64,000 bases of DNA from Fomitopsis serialis (Eukaryota > Basidiomycota > Agaricomycetes > Polyporales > Fomitopsidaceae). This document shows, one piece after another, positions 1 to 11,612 of the stretch. The stretch lies in NCBI RefSeq assembly GCF_022376445.1, contig NW_025955102.1, positions 1 to 64,000 on the forward strand, written 5' to 3'. The position numbers were made by a program, and so were the translations under genes. How positions within the stretch are numbered: position 1 is the stretch's first letter; each line of letters begins with the position of its first letter. The notes beneath the pieces were generated by a model that ran no database searches, was not told the origin of the DNA, and worked only from the letters and a program-made list of their open reading frames with translations.

Positions 1-426
1 CGCGGCTCGACAAGTCCCTCGGTCTTGAGGACCTCTAGGAGGCGGTAGTAGCGGGCAGCATACGCTTCGGAAGTTGGGTCGAGGTGCGGCATGTTCGTGT
101 AAGCCAGGCAAACTCCTGCGGCTGTCTCATATCTTCGAGGACTGTCACCGGCTCCGGTTATGACCTTCACCGTTCGGGGACGGTCGCCCGTTATTCGGAA
201 CTTGCGGAAGGCCGAGTTGGATTCTCTCATGTGTTAGTAGGTCCGGGTCGAGCGTTGTGACAGTCTCCGATTGGCTATTTTCCTTATCACTCTCATTCAT
301 CATTTCTTGGATTTCTCTTGGCTCTCTTGGTCTTCGGACCGTATTTTCCTGTATATACTCTGGGACTTGTTCCCTTCGAATCTCAGAGACCCCCCCTACC
401 CTCTCAATCTCACCTCGCGCCGGCAA
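1..426 (-). CDS. Partial unknown gene at the left edge
   Basis: Two coding-like segments join across a plausible 55 nt intron (116-170, donor GTGAAG, acceptor CCGCAG). The upstream segment (171-426) could start at the Met at 426 or at the double Met near 303; it is charged and Ser/Asn/Pro-rich. The downstream segment (1-115) reads on in the matching frame and contains the phrases YTNMPHLDPTSEAYAARYY and RLLEVLKTEG before it leaves the window. I do not recognise a family. The 3' end lies outside the window, so length and function are unknown. Confidence 0.4.
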
Positions 427-431
427 GGTTC

Positions 432-526
432 GTCAGCCAGTCAGTACGTTCGAAAGTCAGCAAGTTCGCCAGTCAGTCAGTACGTTCGAAGTCAGTCAGT
501 CAGTACGTTAGTACGTTCGCCAGCTC
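432..526. repeat. Short degenerate tandem repeat (CAGTCAGTACGTTCG type)
   Basis: The unit CAGTCAGTACGTTCG and shortened versions (GTCAGTCAGT, TACGTTCG) recur about five times in under 100 nt. The repeat lies between the start of the left-edge gene and the 3' end of the DUF6589 frame. It looks like a local slippage product; I see no coding meaning. Confidence 0.6.
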
Positions 527-2800
527 GTAGTTGCCCCGAGAGGCTCTACACTTCTTCTCCTGCCGTCGCTCGCCTCTCTTGTCACCGTTCGTTCGACACG
601 TCTGTCGAAACCCTCTCTCCTACTTCCGAGGCTTAGCCCTCGTCTTCGAACAGTCTTCGACATCTTCGAAGCTCTCCCACGTCGTTCGGAGTCTTGTCCG
701 TCCTCCTCCTTCTTACCTAGACCACTGTACAGTCCCCCGTACATCTCATAGACGCAGAGGCCTCGCATACCACTGCTCGACCTCACGGTTGGGTTTTTGT
801 GTGGCTTTTGTGTTCTTTTCGGTCGCGTCACCGTGTCCGAGTCCATCTGAGCAAAATGCTCGAAAATGTCTTCGGCACCGAGGAGAATTCTGGTGAGTCA
901 ATTGGTGAGTCTCTCGTGCAAGACAGCTGAACAATCTAACATGCTCACCTCCAGCAATCGAGCATCCGTGTGTCGAGCACAATATACAACAGGTGTGACG
1001 CAGCATAATAATCGACCTTCTTTAGATTTGATGGTGTCTTCTGCCCGATCTTATGAGCGCTGTGCCCAAGCTTCGAGGGGTCTTTCGTGAGTTCATTGCC
1101 CCAGTGAGTCTCAAATACTGAACTGAGATGGGTCCAGATAGTATGCCAGATTTCCAGGAATGGCATGATGATATCGAAACGGCGGTAGGCAGTTGTCTGG
1201 TCGTCTAGATATTGCTTGATCTGCTGTAACCTCTCGAAGGTGAGTCCATCGCCTCCGATGAACAATAGCCGCTGCTGATAATTTTCTTCGTCCTGTCCCA
1301 CCTGCTCCATGAAGTCGACAAGTGCATCACGCAACTCCGTCATGATGTTCTCGTTTTTGCGTGTTGTGGCGAGGGGATGCAGGGCCGTTTTTTGTTTAGG
1401 AACGCGCAGCTTTGCCCCTTCCGTCTTGTTGAGTTTCTCGAGGGCTGACTTGTGGCAGTCGAGCTGTGGAATGGAGTACACGAGGGTCTGCAGCCATTGT
1501 AACGCGCTGACAGTATCGTAGTGATCGAGATCAATCATGTTCAACAGCTTGGGAACAGTGAGTGTCGAACGTTCGTTCTCGGCGATGCGACGGAGTTTAT
1601 CGCCCAGGTCTAGAGCATCCGCCGTGAAGTCCCTGGCTTCCGCAACTGTGGCTGCGAGACCGACATCCATCTCGTTCCTCCGACCGATCCTCTGCTCGCG
1701 TTGCTTACGATACTTCTGGACATTATCCATCCGCATCACCAGGGCCTGTGTCTCGCTCTTTCCCATCTCCCGCAGCTCCTCCCGTGCACTGTCGGCAAGA
1801 CGCTTCAACGTCGCGATCACGGTACTCCAACTCGGTGTGTGACCTGTCCCGGGCCCGACTGTTGTAGTTGAACAGTGACAGCTGCGCACCACATGCGAAG
1901 TACAGAATTCCTCGCGCGACTGGCAGCAAGCGGGCACTGTATGTCCTGCAGTATGCAACATCGCTCAGAACCTCGGTAACTGTCTAATGCCCACATCGAT
2001 TTGTAAGTGCTACTGATACCAACACAGTGGACATGGTGCACACACCAATTTGGCCCGGGTGGACGGATTCTGCGAGTTGCAGTGACAACACCTTCGGGAG
2101 ACTGTGTGTTTGTGGTGGTCCGTGCTGGAGGGGTTGCAAGCCGAAGCAGAAAATGAAAGGCGAGGGGGCTGTGTGTACTGAGTATGGTCTTTGTTGTCTC
2201 CACTGTCGAAGTGCTGATGTCTTGCCACCTGAGATGCATCCTGCCTCCTCGCCTCGACGGCACTGCAGATCCGTGCAGCCCATTCGCACTCTTTACAGTC
2301 GCATTCATCTCCCGCACCATCTCCTTGATCACAAGCTCGACGGCCATCGTCGTAAGCGCAGGTCGTGCATGTTTGATCTCGAGGGATGGATGGTTCCGTG
2401 AGTACATGTATGCACTCTCGTCATCGGATGGCTTCGGGAGTCCTGCGGTGTCTTCCATGACTGCGTGGACAATCTTCGCAAATGTATGTTTCGTGTTTCC
2501 GCTGAGGAAGCGGGCGATCATTGTTCGCTGTGGTTCATCGCGTTGGATCTTCTCGCCATTGTCATCCTTTGACCTGAACAAGTTGTACAAGAAATCCCCG
2601 AGTGTCCAGCTCAGCTGGCCAAGCACCCTCAACATGATATTGAGCTTGTCCTTGTCTGTCCGTCGTGGCTGACGAGCTGCTTGGAATGATTGTCCACAAA
2701 GACAGCAGCCTGAGGGTTCGGCCACCGAGCCAGACTGAGTACCAGATGTGCGATGTCCATCTCTGAACACGAAGTTGATGGGAGTACTGTTGGTAGACAT
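508..2800 (-). pseudogene. DUF6589-type protein, truncated and frame-shifted
   Basis: The first exon starts at Met 2800 and carries the family-like stretch LSWTLGDFLYNLFRSKD, then RFLSGNTKHTFAKIVH. Later frames give LLPVARGILYFACGAQ, GGDGLTFERLQQIKQYLDD, EIWHTIWTHLSSVFETHWG and KKVDYYAASHLLYIVLDTRM, all in family order. A 59 nt intron (890-948) joins the last part to the 508-846 frame. The frame changes near 1848-1856, where removing one base of a CCC run restores a continuous reading, and the junction near 1985-2050 does not resolve cleanly. After the phrase EDIFEHFAQMD the usual long C-terminal part of the family is missing. DUF6589 proteins occur in many copies in mushroom-forming fungi and their function is unknown to me. 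Most likely a decayed or truncated copy; a full gene with assembly errors is the alternative. Confidence 0.7.
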
Positions 2801-3653
2801 CTCTCAAAATGCATCATTCATTCTGTATACTATATGTACACTCGAACGGATGATAAATCGTGCTAGTTCGCCTCATGTTTGGCCACGAACATGAGTTGAC
2901 GCCCGTCTGATCTGCGCGAGGTGAAGTCACTAGTTGCCTTATAAGTCTAAACCGCAGGCCCTATATGGACGGCGCGTCTCGCTGCAGACCAAAAACGAGA
3001 GTATCTCTTTTTGGTCAGCTACGGAGACTAATAGTGCACAGTCAAAAACGTCGGTGGCTGCTATAATTCAACCATGGTCTGGCTTGTAACCGCTCTGCGG
3101 GAGCAGTCTCGCCTGTTTTGGCGCGAAGTCGGCGGACTCGTGACCAGGAGGAAGGCGCGGCAGGGCGGCATGGGCTTCGGGAAGCAGGCGCAGTGCGGGG
3201 TCAAGGGGCCATTCTGGTCGCGCTCGCTCGAGCTCTCCTCAAGTCTCAGCCGTCGCATTCTCGCCTGGACTGGACCGCGTCGTATGTCGTACCGTGCGAC
3301 CATGGGCGCGCGGCGAACTGCGAGACTCTGGGAGTGGACGGGTGGCTGTGGCAGCAGCGGCAGATTCGGCCAGAATGACTGTAGCTTGCTGGAGATTGCC
3401 GGTGGTGAGGGCGGTGTGAAACGGCGAGGGTGGAAGGGGCGGAGTAGGTAGGAGCAGGGCCGGATTAGGTTGGGGAATTGGAGAGGGTGGAGACTGCGCG
3501 CGGGCAACATCCGTCCTCGTCTATTTGGTCGGAGCTTGTACAGGAGTCCTCATAAGGGCGAACCGAGCATAGTCATGAGACTCACTTCCACCATCTCCCC
3601 CTCATCCGCTCGTGCTCCTCTCGCTGTCTCTCGCTCTTCCCCCAGTCACAACA
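2801..3653. other. Intergenic region, probable promoters
   Basis: A TATA-like AT-rich stretch (about 2822-2840) lies just upstream of the DUF6589 start, and CT-rich sequence precedes the gene at 3654. Overlapping open frames on both strands at 3061-3510 are arginine/proline-rich and show no splice pattern or family motif, so I do not call them genes. Confidence 0.5.
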
Positions 3654-4438
3654 ATGTCTTTCACCAACGGCAACGGTTCCCCCACCAAGCCCATCCCCAT
3701 CGACGCACACCGCCGGCGGTCTGCCTCAGACTCGGAGTCGTCTGAGAGTTCCTGCTCGCCTACCACCCCGTACTCCTCTGGCGCGTCATTCCCGACACCG
3801 GCGACGGGCAACCCTCGCGTCGCACCCGTCTCGCCCTCGACATCTCCTATCTTGTCCTACTTCTTCGGCCAGACCTCGCCTAAGGCTCCTGCCAACTCTC
3901 TCCCTTTCCGTCGCAACTTCGGTCCTCCCGCAATCGACGAAGGTACGTGCATGACTTCTGTAGTCAGAAATAAGCTCTAAACGTGATTCTAGATGATGAG
4001 GCGCCCGCCTCTCCCCAGTCGCCGACCAAGCATGCCCGCCGCGCAAGCACAGCGTGGGCGGGCAGTGAGCGGTTCGCACAACCCCCTGCAGCGACCCCGG
4101 AGCAGCACGACAGAGCGACGGGTGTGCTCAGGAGGCTTTCCCTCGGGGGCGCTATGGCGAGAGTGAGTACCCTCACAGCCATGTCCATACCTACTCGCGT
4201 CCTCATCGGCACCGCCACTTAGCCACAGATCCCGCAGTTCAAGAATGCGACGTCGGGCGAGGGTATGCAGCGGAGCGCCACCCCGCCCACGCTCTCGTCC
4301 ACCCCTACGCCGATGAACGGCACGCCGCGTAAGACGCGGCGGTCAAACACGATCAACCCGGGCACCCAGAGGCCCAAGCGCGCCCCGTCGCCGATGGGCG
4401 AGCGCATCCTCACGGGGCACTTCGACAGCTTCCATTGA
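3654..4438 (+). CDS. Small Ser/Pro-rich hypothetical protein
   Basis: Three exons (3654-3942, 3993-4162, 4223-4438) joined by introns of 50 and 60 nt with GTACGT and GTGAGT donors give an unbroken 224-residue protein. It starts MSFTNGNGSPTKPIPID, is dominated by Ser, Pro and Thr with many SP/TP motifs, contains RRLSLGGAMAR, and ends with PSPMGERILTGHFDSFH. The short C-terminal motif GERILxGHFD resembles the end of conserved fungal hypothetical proteins, but I know no function. The composition suggests a disordered, heavily phosphorylated protein. The start has an A at -3 and follows a CT-rich leader typical of fungal genes. I see no domain or membrane segment. Confidence 0.8.
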
Positions 4439-5638
4439 GCGGCTGTTGTCTGCGGTTCCGTGCGCGGTTGATCCCTTGTGAGCTCCTCATCATCTCTTCG
4501 CCTTCTCTCCGCATGGTCGTTCTCGCTAGGCGCACCCACGGAAACCCGCCAAGTTCGGCAGGAACTTGACGGCGTCTTGTACCATCATCACCTGTTCTGC
4601 TCCTGTGCCATCTTGTCTCAATGCCCTTACATCCCGCATCCGCATCCGCCGTCCCGCATCTTACCTCCGCTCTGCCAATCCCGCGAAGCGGCCCCCTCAT
4701 CGATGTCGTCGCGCCTCCGCAAAAGTCTTGACGAGCTGGACACTCATTACCTCCGCACTCGTCCCTCCCTCCCTAGCTTCTATTGCCGCGCCGCCCCCTA
4801 TGTGTGCAAGAGGGCGGTGCCGGCGACAGCATTCGCTCGCTACCACCGCACCGCAAACAAGTTGTACGCCTACGGCAAGTAACAAGTGTAATTCCACCGC
4901 GTTAATCTCCCCGGGCGCGCCACCATCCTCCACCGAACCCCGCGCGCGGGCGGGCTCTGCGTCGTCTGAGCCTCGTCATCTGTCGTGATCACCTGTGCGT
5001 CTCCGCCCGGTCCTTCGTATTCGTCGCGCCGAAGCCGACCTCCTCCCTGGTCGGTCAGATTCATATTTAATGTCTGTGTCAGACAGAAGTCAAGACTGGA
5101 TTTGGTGTATTTGTATGGTAGCATCTCTGTCGGTTTGCGTGTATATGGATTTGGATGGAAATACGAACGAAAGCTCTCAACTTGGATCATGCGTCGAGAG
5201 GGATCTGCGTCGGGCTAAGCTTATGACAGTGGACGCGACCTTCTACTGACTGACGACCGTCAATACGTGAGCGCTCCAAAGTCTGTTCTAGTAGGTATGC
5301 GTACGGCCAGCTGCGGTGCGTGCAAGCGTAAGCTTCTCGATGAGAAATTGGTGTTCGTAAGTATCTTGGAGATGGGCAAGGGGGTGGACAGCTGGGTGGG
5401 CGGACGTGCGAGTAGGCGGACAAGCGAATAGTAGTTGGTAGCTGAGCAGAGGGGCTGATGGGCAGAGGGGCGAGGATGCAGACGAGCGGGTGGGTGAACG
5501 GGCAGATAAGCGAGCACGCGCATGCGCATGCGAGTACGATTGAAGCTTGGAGAGCGAGGGAACATACGAGCGGCGGGATATGCATGAAGCGTCGGGCACG
5601 GACTGTACACGGAGGACAAATCTTTCGAAAGAAGAAGC
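4439..5638. other. Convergent 3' regions, no gene supported
   Basis: This lies between the stop of the Ser/Pro-rich gene and the stop of LST8, which converge. Open frames here (for example 4478-4882 on plus) lack family motifs and splice logic. About 5390-5530 is G-rich with loosely repeated GCGGGTGGGTG-like units and an alternating CGCATGCGCATGCG stretch, probably in the LST8 3' flank. Confidence 0.5.
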
Positions 5639-7121
5639 CTAGCCAGCGCCGTCGTGTAAAGCGCAACACACTGTGGCTATATCCCACAGCGGTCAGCGTA
5701 TGGCGGACTTGACACCGAATCACAAACCTTTGTGGTGCCCGTTGTATTGACGAACAGTCTCGCCAGAGGCCATTTCCCACAGACGCGCTGTGTGATCTGA
5801 GGACGCTGCAGAGGGAGGCGGAATTAGCGGCCGCGAATTCTGGACGTGGTGGCCTATAGATCACCTGTAACGAGGTACGCTGAGTCCGCGCTGAACACAC
5901 AATCCCAGACCCATCGTTGGTGTCCCTGAAGAACCTTCTCGAGCCTGAATTCATATGACGGTGTCAGGGACCATATCTTCACTGTCGTATCCGCTGAACA
6001 CGTGGCTAAATATCTGCGTAGTGAAATGATCAAGAGAGGATGTGAAGGAGCTGATCTATTTGCTTACTTCGCGTCAGGGCTCAGAAGACACTTGGTCAAG
6101 TATTTGTTGTGCGCCTGGAATCTTGTGACAGGTTGGAATCGAGGCAGTTCTGAACGTTCCTCATTGATCTTCCAAACGTAACACTCGCCCTGCCTGGGTG
6201 TTCAGTCCCTTCCATTACACCGCGAATTATCCATAGAGTCAACACGCCTTGTAATTTCCCGCAACGAGGCAGGATCCATCCGACGCAAGGCTAATGGAAT
6301 GCATTGGGGTGTCACCAGCTGGGGTCTAGACGAATATCGAACGTGAGCATTGACACGAAGGAATACTCTCGAGGAACTGTACCAGTTCGTGGGTACAGAT
6401 GTTCTCTGAAAGGTCCCATTGTCTGATTCTTCCGGCCTGGTCACACGAGATGAGTTCTCCCTGGTTTGGATGGACCACTACGTCGTTGACTGCGAGGCAT
6501 GAGCATTGCAAAGAAATCGGCACACTGGAACTAAGGATTACCGGGCACCTCGTTGTCGTAGTCCCTGTGAAGATGGGCACTCCTGAGGCCCGGTCAGTCA
6601 AGAGGACAACGTGGCAAGGACCTCCAAATGTACCGAACACCCCAAATCTTGATCATTCCGTCTTCACTTCCAGTAACCAGCCACTTGCCTTCGCCGTGGA
6701 AAGACAGTGAAGTGATATTCATAGTGTGCCCTTCAAAGGTGGCAAGCTGGATAGGTTTAGCTCTACCAACCTGATTCCTAATTGCCGATGATTAACCTAC
6801 GGGGGTGGAAGACGTGCTGGCTACCTCGTAGATATTGATCTTCTTATGTATCGCTGCGGCCAGCAAACGCTTACTGAGAGCCCGCTCACTCGTAAGTTCA
6901 GGTAGCGAGGGACGGAACGGACTCACTCCGGAGATATCGCTAAACGATTCACTTGCTGTTGGAGTTCAAGAGGTTCATCAACTCACTTCATGGGAACACA
7001 CAAGCGTCGTCCTCACTCCTGACTCCTCTTTCCGCGCGATCGTTCTGGCGCAAATACCACTCCAAGCTTCCCAAAATCGTATATCATGATCGTACGAGCC
7101 GGTCGCTAGGATCACAGACAT
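5639..7121 (-). CDS. LST8: LST8, WD40 subunit of TOR complexes
   Basis: Eleven exons (7017-7121, 6927-6955, 6825-6873, 6634-6770, 6542-6582, 6383-6489, 6248-6325, 6068-6189, 5865-6013, 5728-5805, 5639-5676) give an unbroken 310-residue seven-blade WD40 protein, close to the usual length of about 310-325. It starts [20 protein letters not shown]. Other diagnostic pieces are [66 protein letters not shown] and [19 protein letters not shown]; the end is [19 protein letters not shown]8 binds the TOR kinase domain in TORC1 and TORC2. Intron 7 (6190-6247) must start with GC, since the flanking exons read AAG then GGC-GAG-TGT. One exon is only 29 nt, so simple ORF calls break this gene up. Family assignment is very secure. 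Confidence 0.95.
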
Positions 7122-9502
7122 ATCATGAGGAGGTGCTGTTGTTCTGGATGTTGTTGAAGGCATGGTGGTTGTGTGCAACCTGCTTTCCAGGCCACACTCC
7201 GGGACGCGCAGTACGGCAGGGCGACTTCCATACTCAGCGTGCCTGGGAGATTATTGACTGTATCAACCTCTCGGAGATGCTCGCGACCTATGCAATTGTT
7301 CTTGTTCGCTATGTGTCGCCTCGGCTAGCCTGCATCCTCTTGCCAATCATTCAAACGACCCATCTGGCCACATCAGGCTACGGTTATGTGCCCACTAAAA
7401 TAGTAGCAGGTCGGGCCTTCCGCACCACGCGCCTTCAATTGCCACATCGCATTTCGGCGTCTGTCTCCTCGTTCTCCTCTACTTGCTCGCCGTATAGGTT
7501 CGGAAAGCTTATATCTGCACTCTACGCACCAAAATCAGCGGTATGAAGGCGTCAGCAAGGCCATATCAATGACCCGAGTGCACCGGCAGCAAGTCGTCTG
7601 AGGGCCTCACTGACCACTGACCACTGAGTTCTAGGCCTTCCTTGAATTTACGTACAATACGCAGCTCGTAGGGACGCGCCCTCCCCTCTGTGGAAAGGGC
7701 CTCGAGGTGGTCCTCTCTCGTGTCTGCCTAGGGGAGACTAAGAGGAGAGACAGACACAGATGGCTTTCTCAGCCTCATCCGGACGAACCGTACCAGGTAA
7801 TAAGAATCGTGATTGGTGGTGAGTACATGTGCCCTGTCTTGCTATAACTCAATCGTTGAGAAATCCCAGAAGGTGCTTCAAGATCTATGTACCTCTTAGT
7901 GAGACGGGGCCGGGCTGACGGGCGCACGCCCTCCCGCTCCTCAACAAGGTCGCGCTTAGAGCCTGCACTGTACAAGAGCGGGAGACTGGGGGCCTTCGCT
8001 TGATACCAGTACCCAGGCTGAGGGTTGCTTGGACAAGCGCTGTCAGATTTCCCAGTGAGTTGAAATCACCACCCTGTTTGATCGAACTCTGTCCGACTTG
8101 GTCTTGCATGTACACAGTCCCAACACCTTCCTGATAATCGACAAATGCTATCTCTATGGTGTCTCAACCATTTGACATACTCGGCCATCTCACTCCCCGG
8201 ATCAATTGGTCATTATTGCCTCGTTCAGGCGTACTATTCGTGCGACAGAATAGCTCGCATACTGAGCTTTCTGCGAGCTCCTCCCCATCGTCGGATGAAT
8301 CTCGCCGAGATAGAGAGGCAGATACAGTTGGCGTCGAAACGTCATCGTATCCCACGCACCGGTGCAGTACACTGTGTGAGTACCGCGGTGCTTCTTAAAA
8401 GCTTCCATTGATTCACTAGGATTCACCGGGAGCCGACAGACTACTTTCCCGCAAGCTTGTAATGCATGTCAATCTTCGCGGCGGCCTTGGGTGGACTTCC
8501 CGTTGGGTTCAGCGCCTGGCAGTTGATTCCACAGCGCCGGATTGATTGCGCCGGGTGTCGTTAACCCGCTGCTTTCGAGGTGAGGGAATTCGTTTTGCAA
8601 ACGTACAAACCGCCTGGGACGCACGCTGATCCGCCTGTCTCGCAGCGACCAATGACGCCGTCAGAGAAGGTTTTTGGACGCCACGATGGTATTTCGACTT
8701 CTTAAGATCTGCAGTCCCTCCGCTCAATCGGCCCTACCTGGGCGCTGGCACTTAAGGGGTACGACCTTCACAGTGACATGAATTGTTTCGTTCCAGGAGC
8801 GGCCCTGCCGTGCTGCCTACGTCAAAGTGAAGGAACGCCGTGTGGCGTATACGACTCTGTCGCGACCAAGATATACTCAAAATAGACATGGGAATGAACC
8901 ATGGTCCCTGCCTTATCTGATACTGGCATATCGACGCGCGGCACCGCCCATGCAAGATGGACCTTCGAAGACGAAGTAGGGAAGCGCATAATGGCGCAGG
9001 GCACGGCTCATGATTGACTGAGGTGGGCTTTCGGATGGGAGCTTTTTGCATTGGCTGGGCTGCCCGAGAGAGACCGTGAGTGCAAAGCAAATTCTCTGTG
9101 AATCTTCTCTTCATGAGCGGTCCCCTGCACGACGCTCATCAATTGTGTGATAGTTCTGGTGCCGAACGCGGTTCAAGGCCTACCAGTAGTTTGCACAACA
9201 TTGCAGCGTGCGACTTGTTTGATACCGGAAGTTCCACGATACCCACGGTTCCATCTGCCTCCGATCCCAGTGGAGGCGCAGGAAGCGCGACAATATTGCT
9301 TGATTCCCCACACTCAGCCAAATCTCCAAGACGAATATGCAAGATCGGCATGAATGTGTCTCACCGTGGGGACAGCTCTGGCCTGCCTCTACGCGGCTCC
9401 AATCTGACGGGAGGCGTGCACGTAAAACCGTATATCTCCTTACGATCGTAGCTAACTGCCCCGACCCCAACTCACCTCCCTCTCACAACCTCCCTTTCCT
9501 TG
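7122..9502. other. Intergenic region with weak open frames
   Basis: This separates divergent LST8 and the F-box gene. Some stretches look faintly coding, for instance plus-strand 8156-8398 (starting MVSQPFDILGHLTPRINWS) and minus-strand 8822-9004, but I could not join them into a gene with acceptable splice sites and I recognise no family. A small or decayed gene at 7.7-8.4 kb remains possible. Confidence 0.35.
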
Positions 9503-10960
9503 ATGGCTCTCCTCTCTCTCAACTACGATGTGCTCTCCGCGATCGTGGAACAGACCGACTCGGGCTCGGCGCTCAAGCTGTCGATGGCTTCTCGCGGAGC
9601 GTACGCCCTTGGAATCGCCCAAGCCCTCGCTAGCGTCACCCTGTCTCGTTCCCAACTGCAACTTTCCGCTTTCTGCAATTACATACTGGCGGAGCCTAGC
9701 CGGATAACCCATCTTCGAGAGCTCACCATCGAGAGCCCCGCATTCGGTGTTGCACGCCACATCGAGTTCCAGCGCACCGCCGACTTCTCTGCCGCTGCAG
9801 AGCTGGCCGACGTGTTGGAGAGAGCCCACCGCCTGCAGCACCTCTCCATCGCGTGTTTCGAGGGTCTCATCGCGAGCGAGCCACGCATAGGCGATGCCAT
9901 CTGCGCGTTACCGGACCTTGTGGAGATCAGTCTTCACAACTGCGGCCGATTGGCGATGGGCGTTCTGTCTCGCCTGCGGAGTCCCCTGCGCAAGGTCAAA
10001 TTCACCGCTCTATTCAATAGGAAGCTCCCTACCTTCTTCCACCGACTGCAATCTCTGGATCGCCTCGAGACGCTAGAACTCGCCCATCTGGACCTGTCAG
10101 ATGGGAGCCAGCCACACGGCGAGGTCCACGAACTTCCCCACATGCCTTCCTTGCGTTCTCTATCCTTGCGAGGGAGCACAGCGCGTATGTCGCTGTTCGT
10201 ACGCGCGATGCCGAACCTCCAGCGCTTGCGTCTCGCCGACGTGTTCAGCAAAGCACAGGGAGGGCCGGGAGGTCAAAAGAAAGAATGCTGGGCACGTTTG
10301 GCTTACCTCAAAGGAAACGTTCCCGACCTGCAGCAATGGGACGTAGCATGTCCAGTACGGTGGCTCCAGCTCGGTCTCACCGCCTACCATTATGACAACG
10401 CAGTCGACATCATTCGCCGCACAGCGCCCACCGTTTGTCTTTGCCGGTGGAGACAAAGGTAGACGCAACATTCTGGACCCGCTTCGTCGACGCAGCCTCG
10501 GGGGTGCGACACCTTGAGCTGTGCTTAGACGAGGGTAAGATCCGCAAGCTGTCGTGGTGGTTGGTGAATCTGTTTCTCCTTCGACGCACCTCACACGGTC
10601 ATCTGACATGGTCACCATCTACAGGACCATATCCCTTATTTGCTTCGAACGCTATCAATTGCGTCAATCTTCATCTCTGTAAGATATACGCAAAGGCCAG
10701 GTGAAGAAGACTCCGAGCCTGCCGATGTCAGGAGTGATAGTACTTGCCGGACGATACGGGAACGCGTAGCAGTGGCGATTCCCGCTCTCAAGTACGTCGC
10801 TGTCGCCATCGCGACGAGAGGGGAGGATCCCTTCGACGAGCAGCAGAAGGCCCTGGCATGGTGGCAGATCACTAGGGTGTCTGGGATGACAAGCCTCAAT
10901 GTCGTCCCGTACGAGAAAAGCGCCTCTCTGCGAGATCATCTGGTGAACATGAACTATTGA
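9503..10960 (+). CDS. F-box/LRR-like protein with one frame break
   Basis: The start MALLSLNYDVLSAIVEQTDS resembles the degenerate F-box of basidiomycete F-box/LRR proteins, followed by leucine-rich repeat-like phrases such as HRLQHLSIACFEGL and MPSLRSLSLRGSTARMSLF. The second exon (10625-10960) joins through an intron at 10564-10624 (GTGAATC to CTACAG) in phase. The first exon changes frame at a TTT run (10434-10436); one more T would give a continuous protein of about 465 residues. Such proteins usually recruit substrates to SCF ubiquitin ligases, but the target cannot be inferred. The single homopolymer break with good coding on both sides suggests a sequence error. Confidence 0.75.
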
Positions 10961-11612
10961 GCTTCGATGTTATGCTCAACGCGTACGTGCATATATCGAT
11001 GTCACTTCTGCACCTCTTGACTTAGCCACGAATAGCAGCTTGACATGCAGTACTGCCGAAGCGATCGTTGATCGAGACGCTAGCCCAGTAGGACACATGT
11101 TCTACCATTGAAATGTGGTGGACACTGATGTACAGAACAATGGTTAGTAGCAAAGCATGCGAAGACGTCCATTATCACTATGGCGTGGATGATCTGCATA
11201 TTGACGCAGACAAGCACTAGACTTTACGATACCATACCATGGGCGGATGAACGTGAGTAACAATAGACATGCTGATAGACATGCCGGGCAATACTACGGG
11301 GTATACTATTCCGGAAGACCAAAGGACTGGAAGGATAGCGACAGAAAGCGCGAGTCAATCTAAACCAAGGTGTATCATAGGTCGAAAAGTGCTAGATATC
11401 TTACACTACCCGCAGAAACTGAAGGTTCTTCGTGTTCAATTCATATATGTACAAGCACGCTGAAACGACAACAAGAAATGAGAGCATTGTTGACATCGTT
11501 ACTTGACGGGAGAGGACCAGTGTACCTACCAAGCTCGGCGTGATTATGATCGTGATTTCATCCCAATTGCCTTAACCCTTGCTTAATACCCCGCCCAAGA
11601 AAGCTTCAACCC
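10961..11612. other. Convergent intergenic region, nothing seen
   Basis: This lies between the stops of the F-box gene (plus) and the Ser/Pro/Ala-rich gene (minus). I find no coding frame with support, no clear repeat and no RNA gene. Confidence 0.5.

Noticed and set aside
3061..3510. Overlapping frames on both strands (149 and 125 codons)
   Set aside because: Both are Arg/Pro-rich with no domain, signal or splice support. The region fits an upstream promoter of the gene at 3654.
5187..5954. 255-codon minus-strand frame across the LST8 3' end
   Set aside because: It reads LST8 exons 9-11 in the wrong frame and runs through introns. The correct frames give conserved WD40 sequence.
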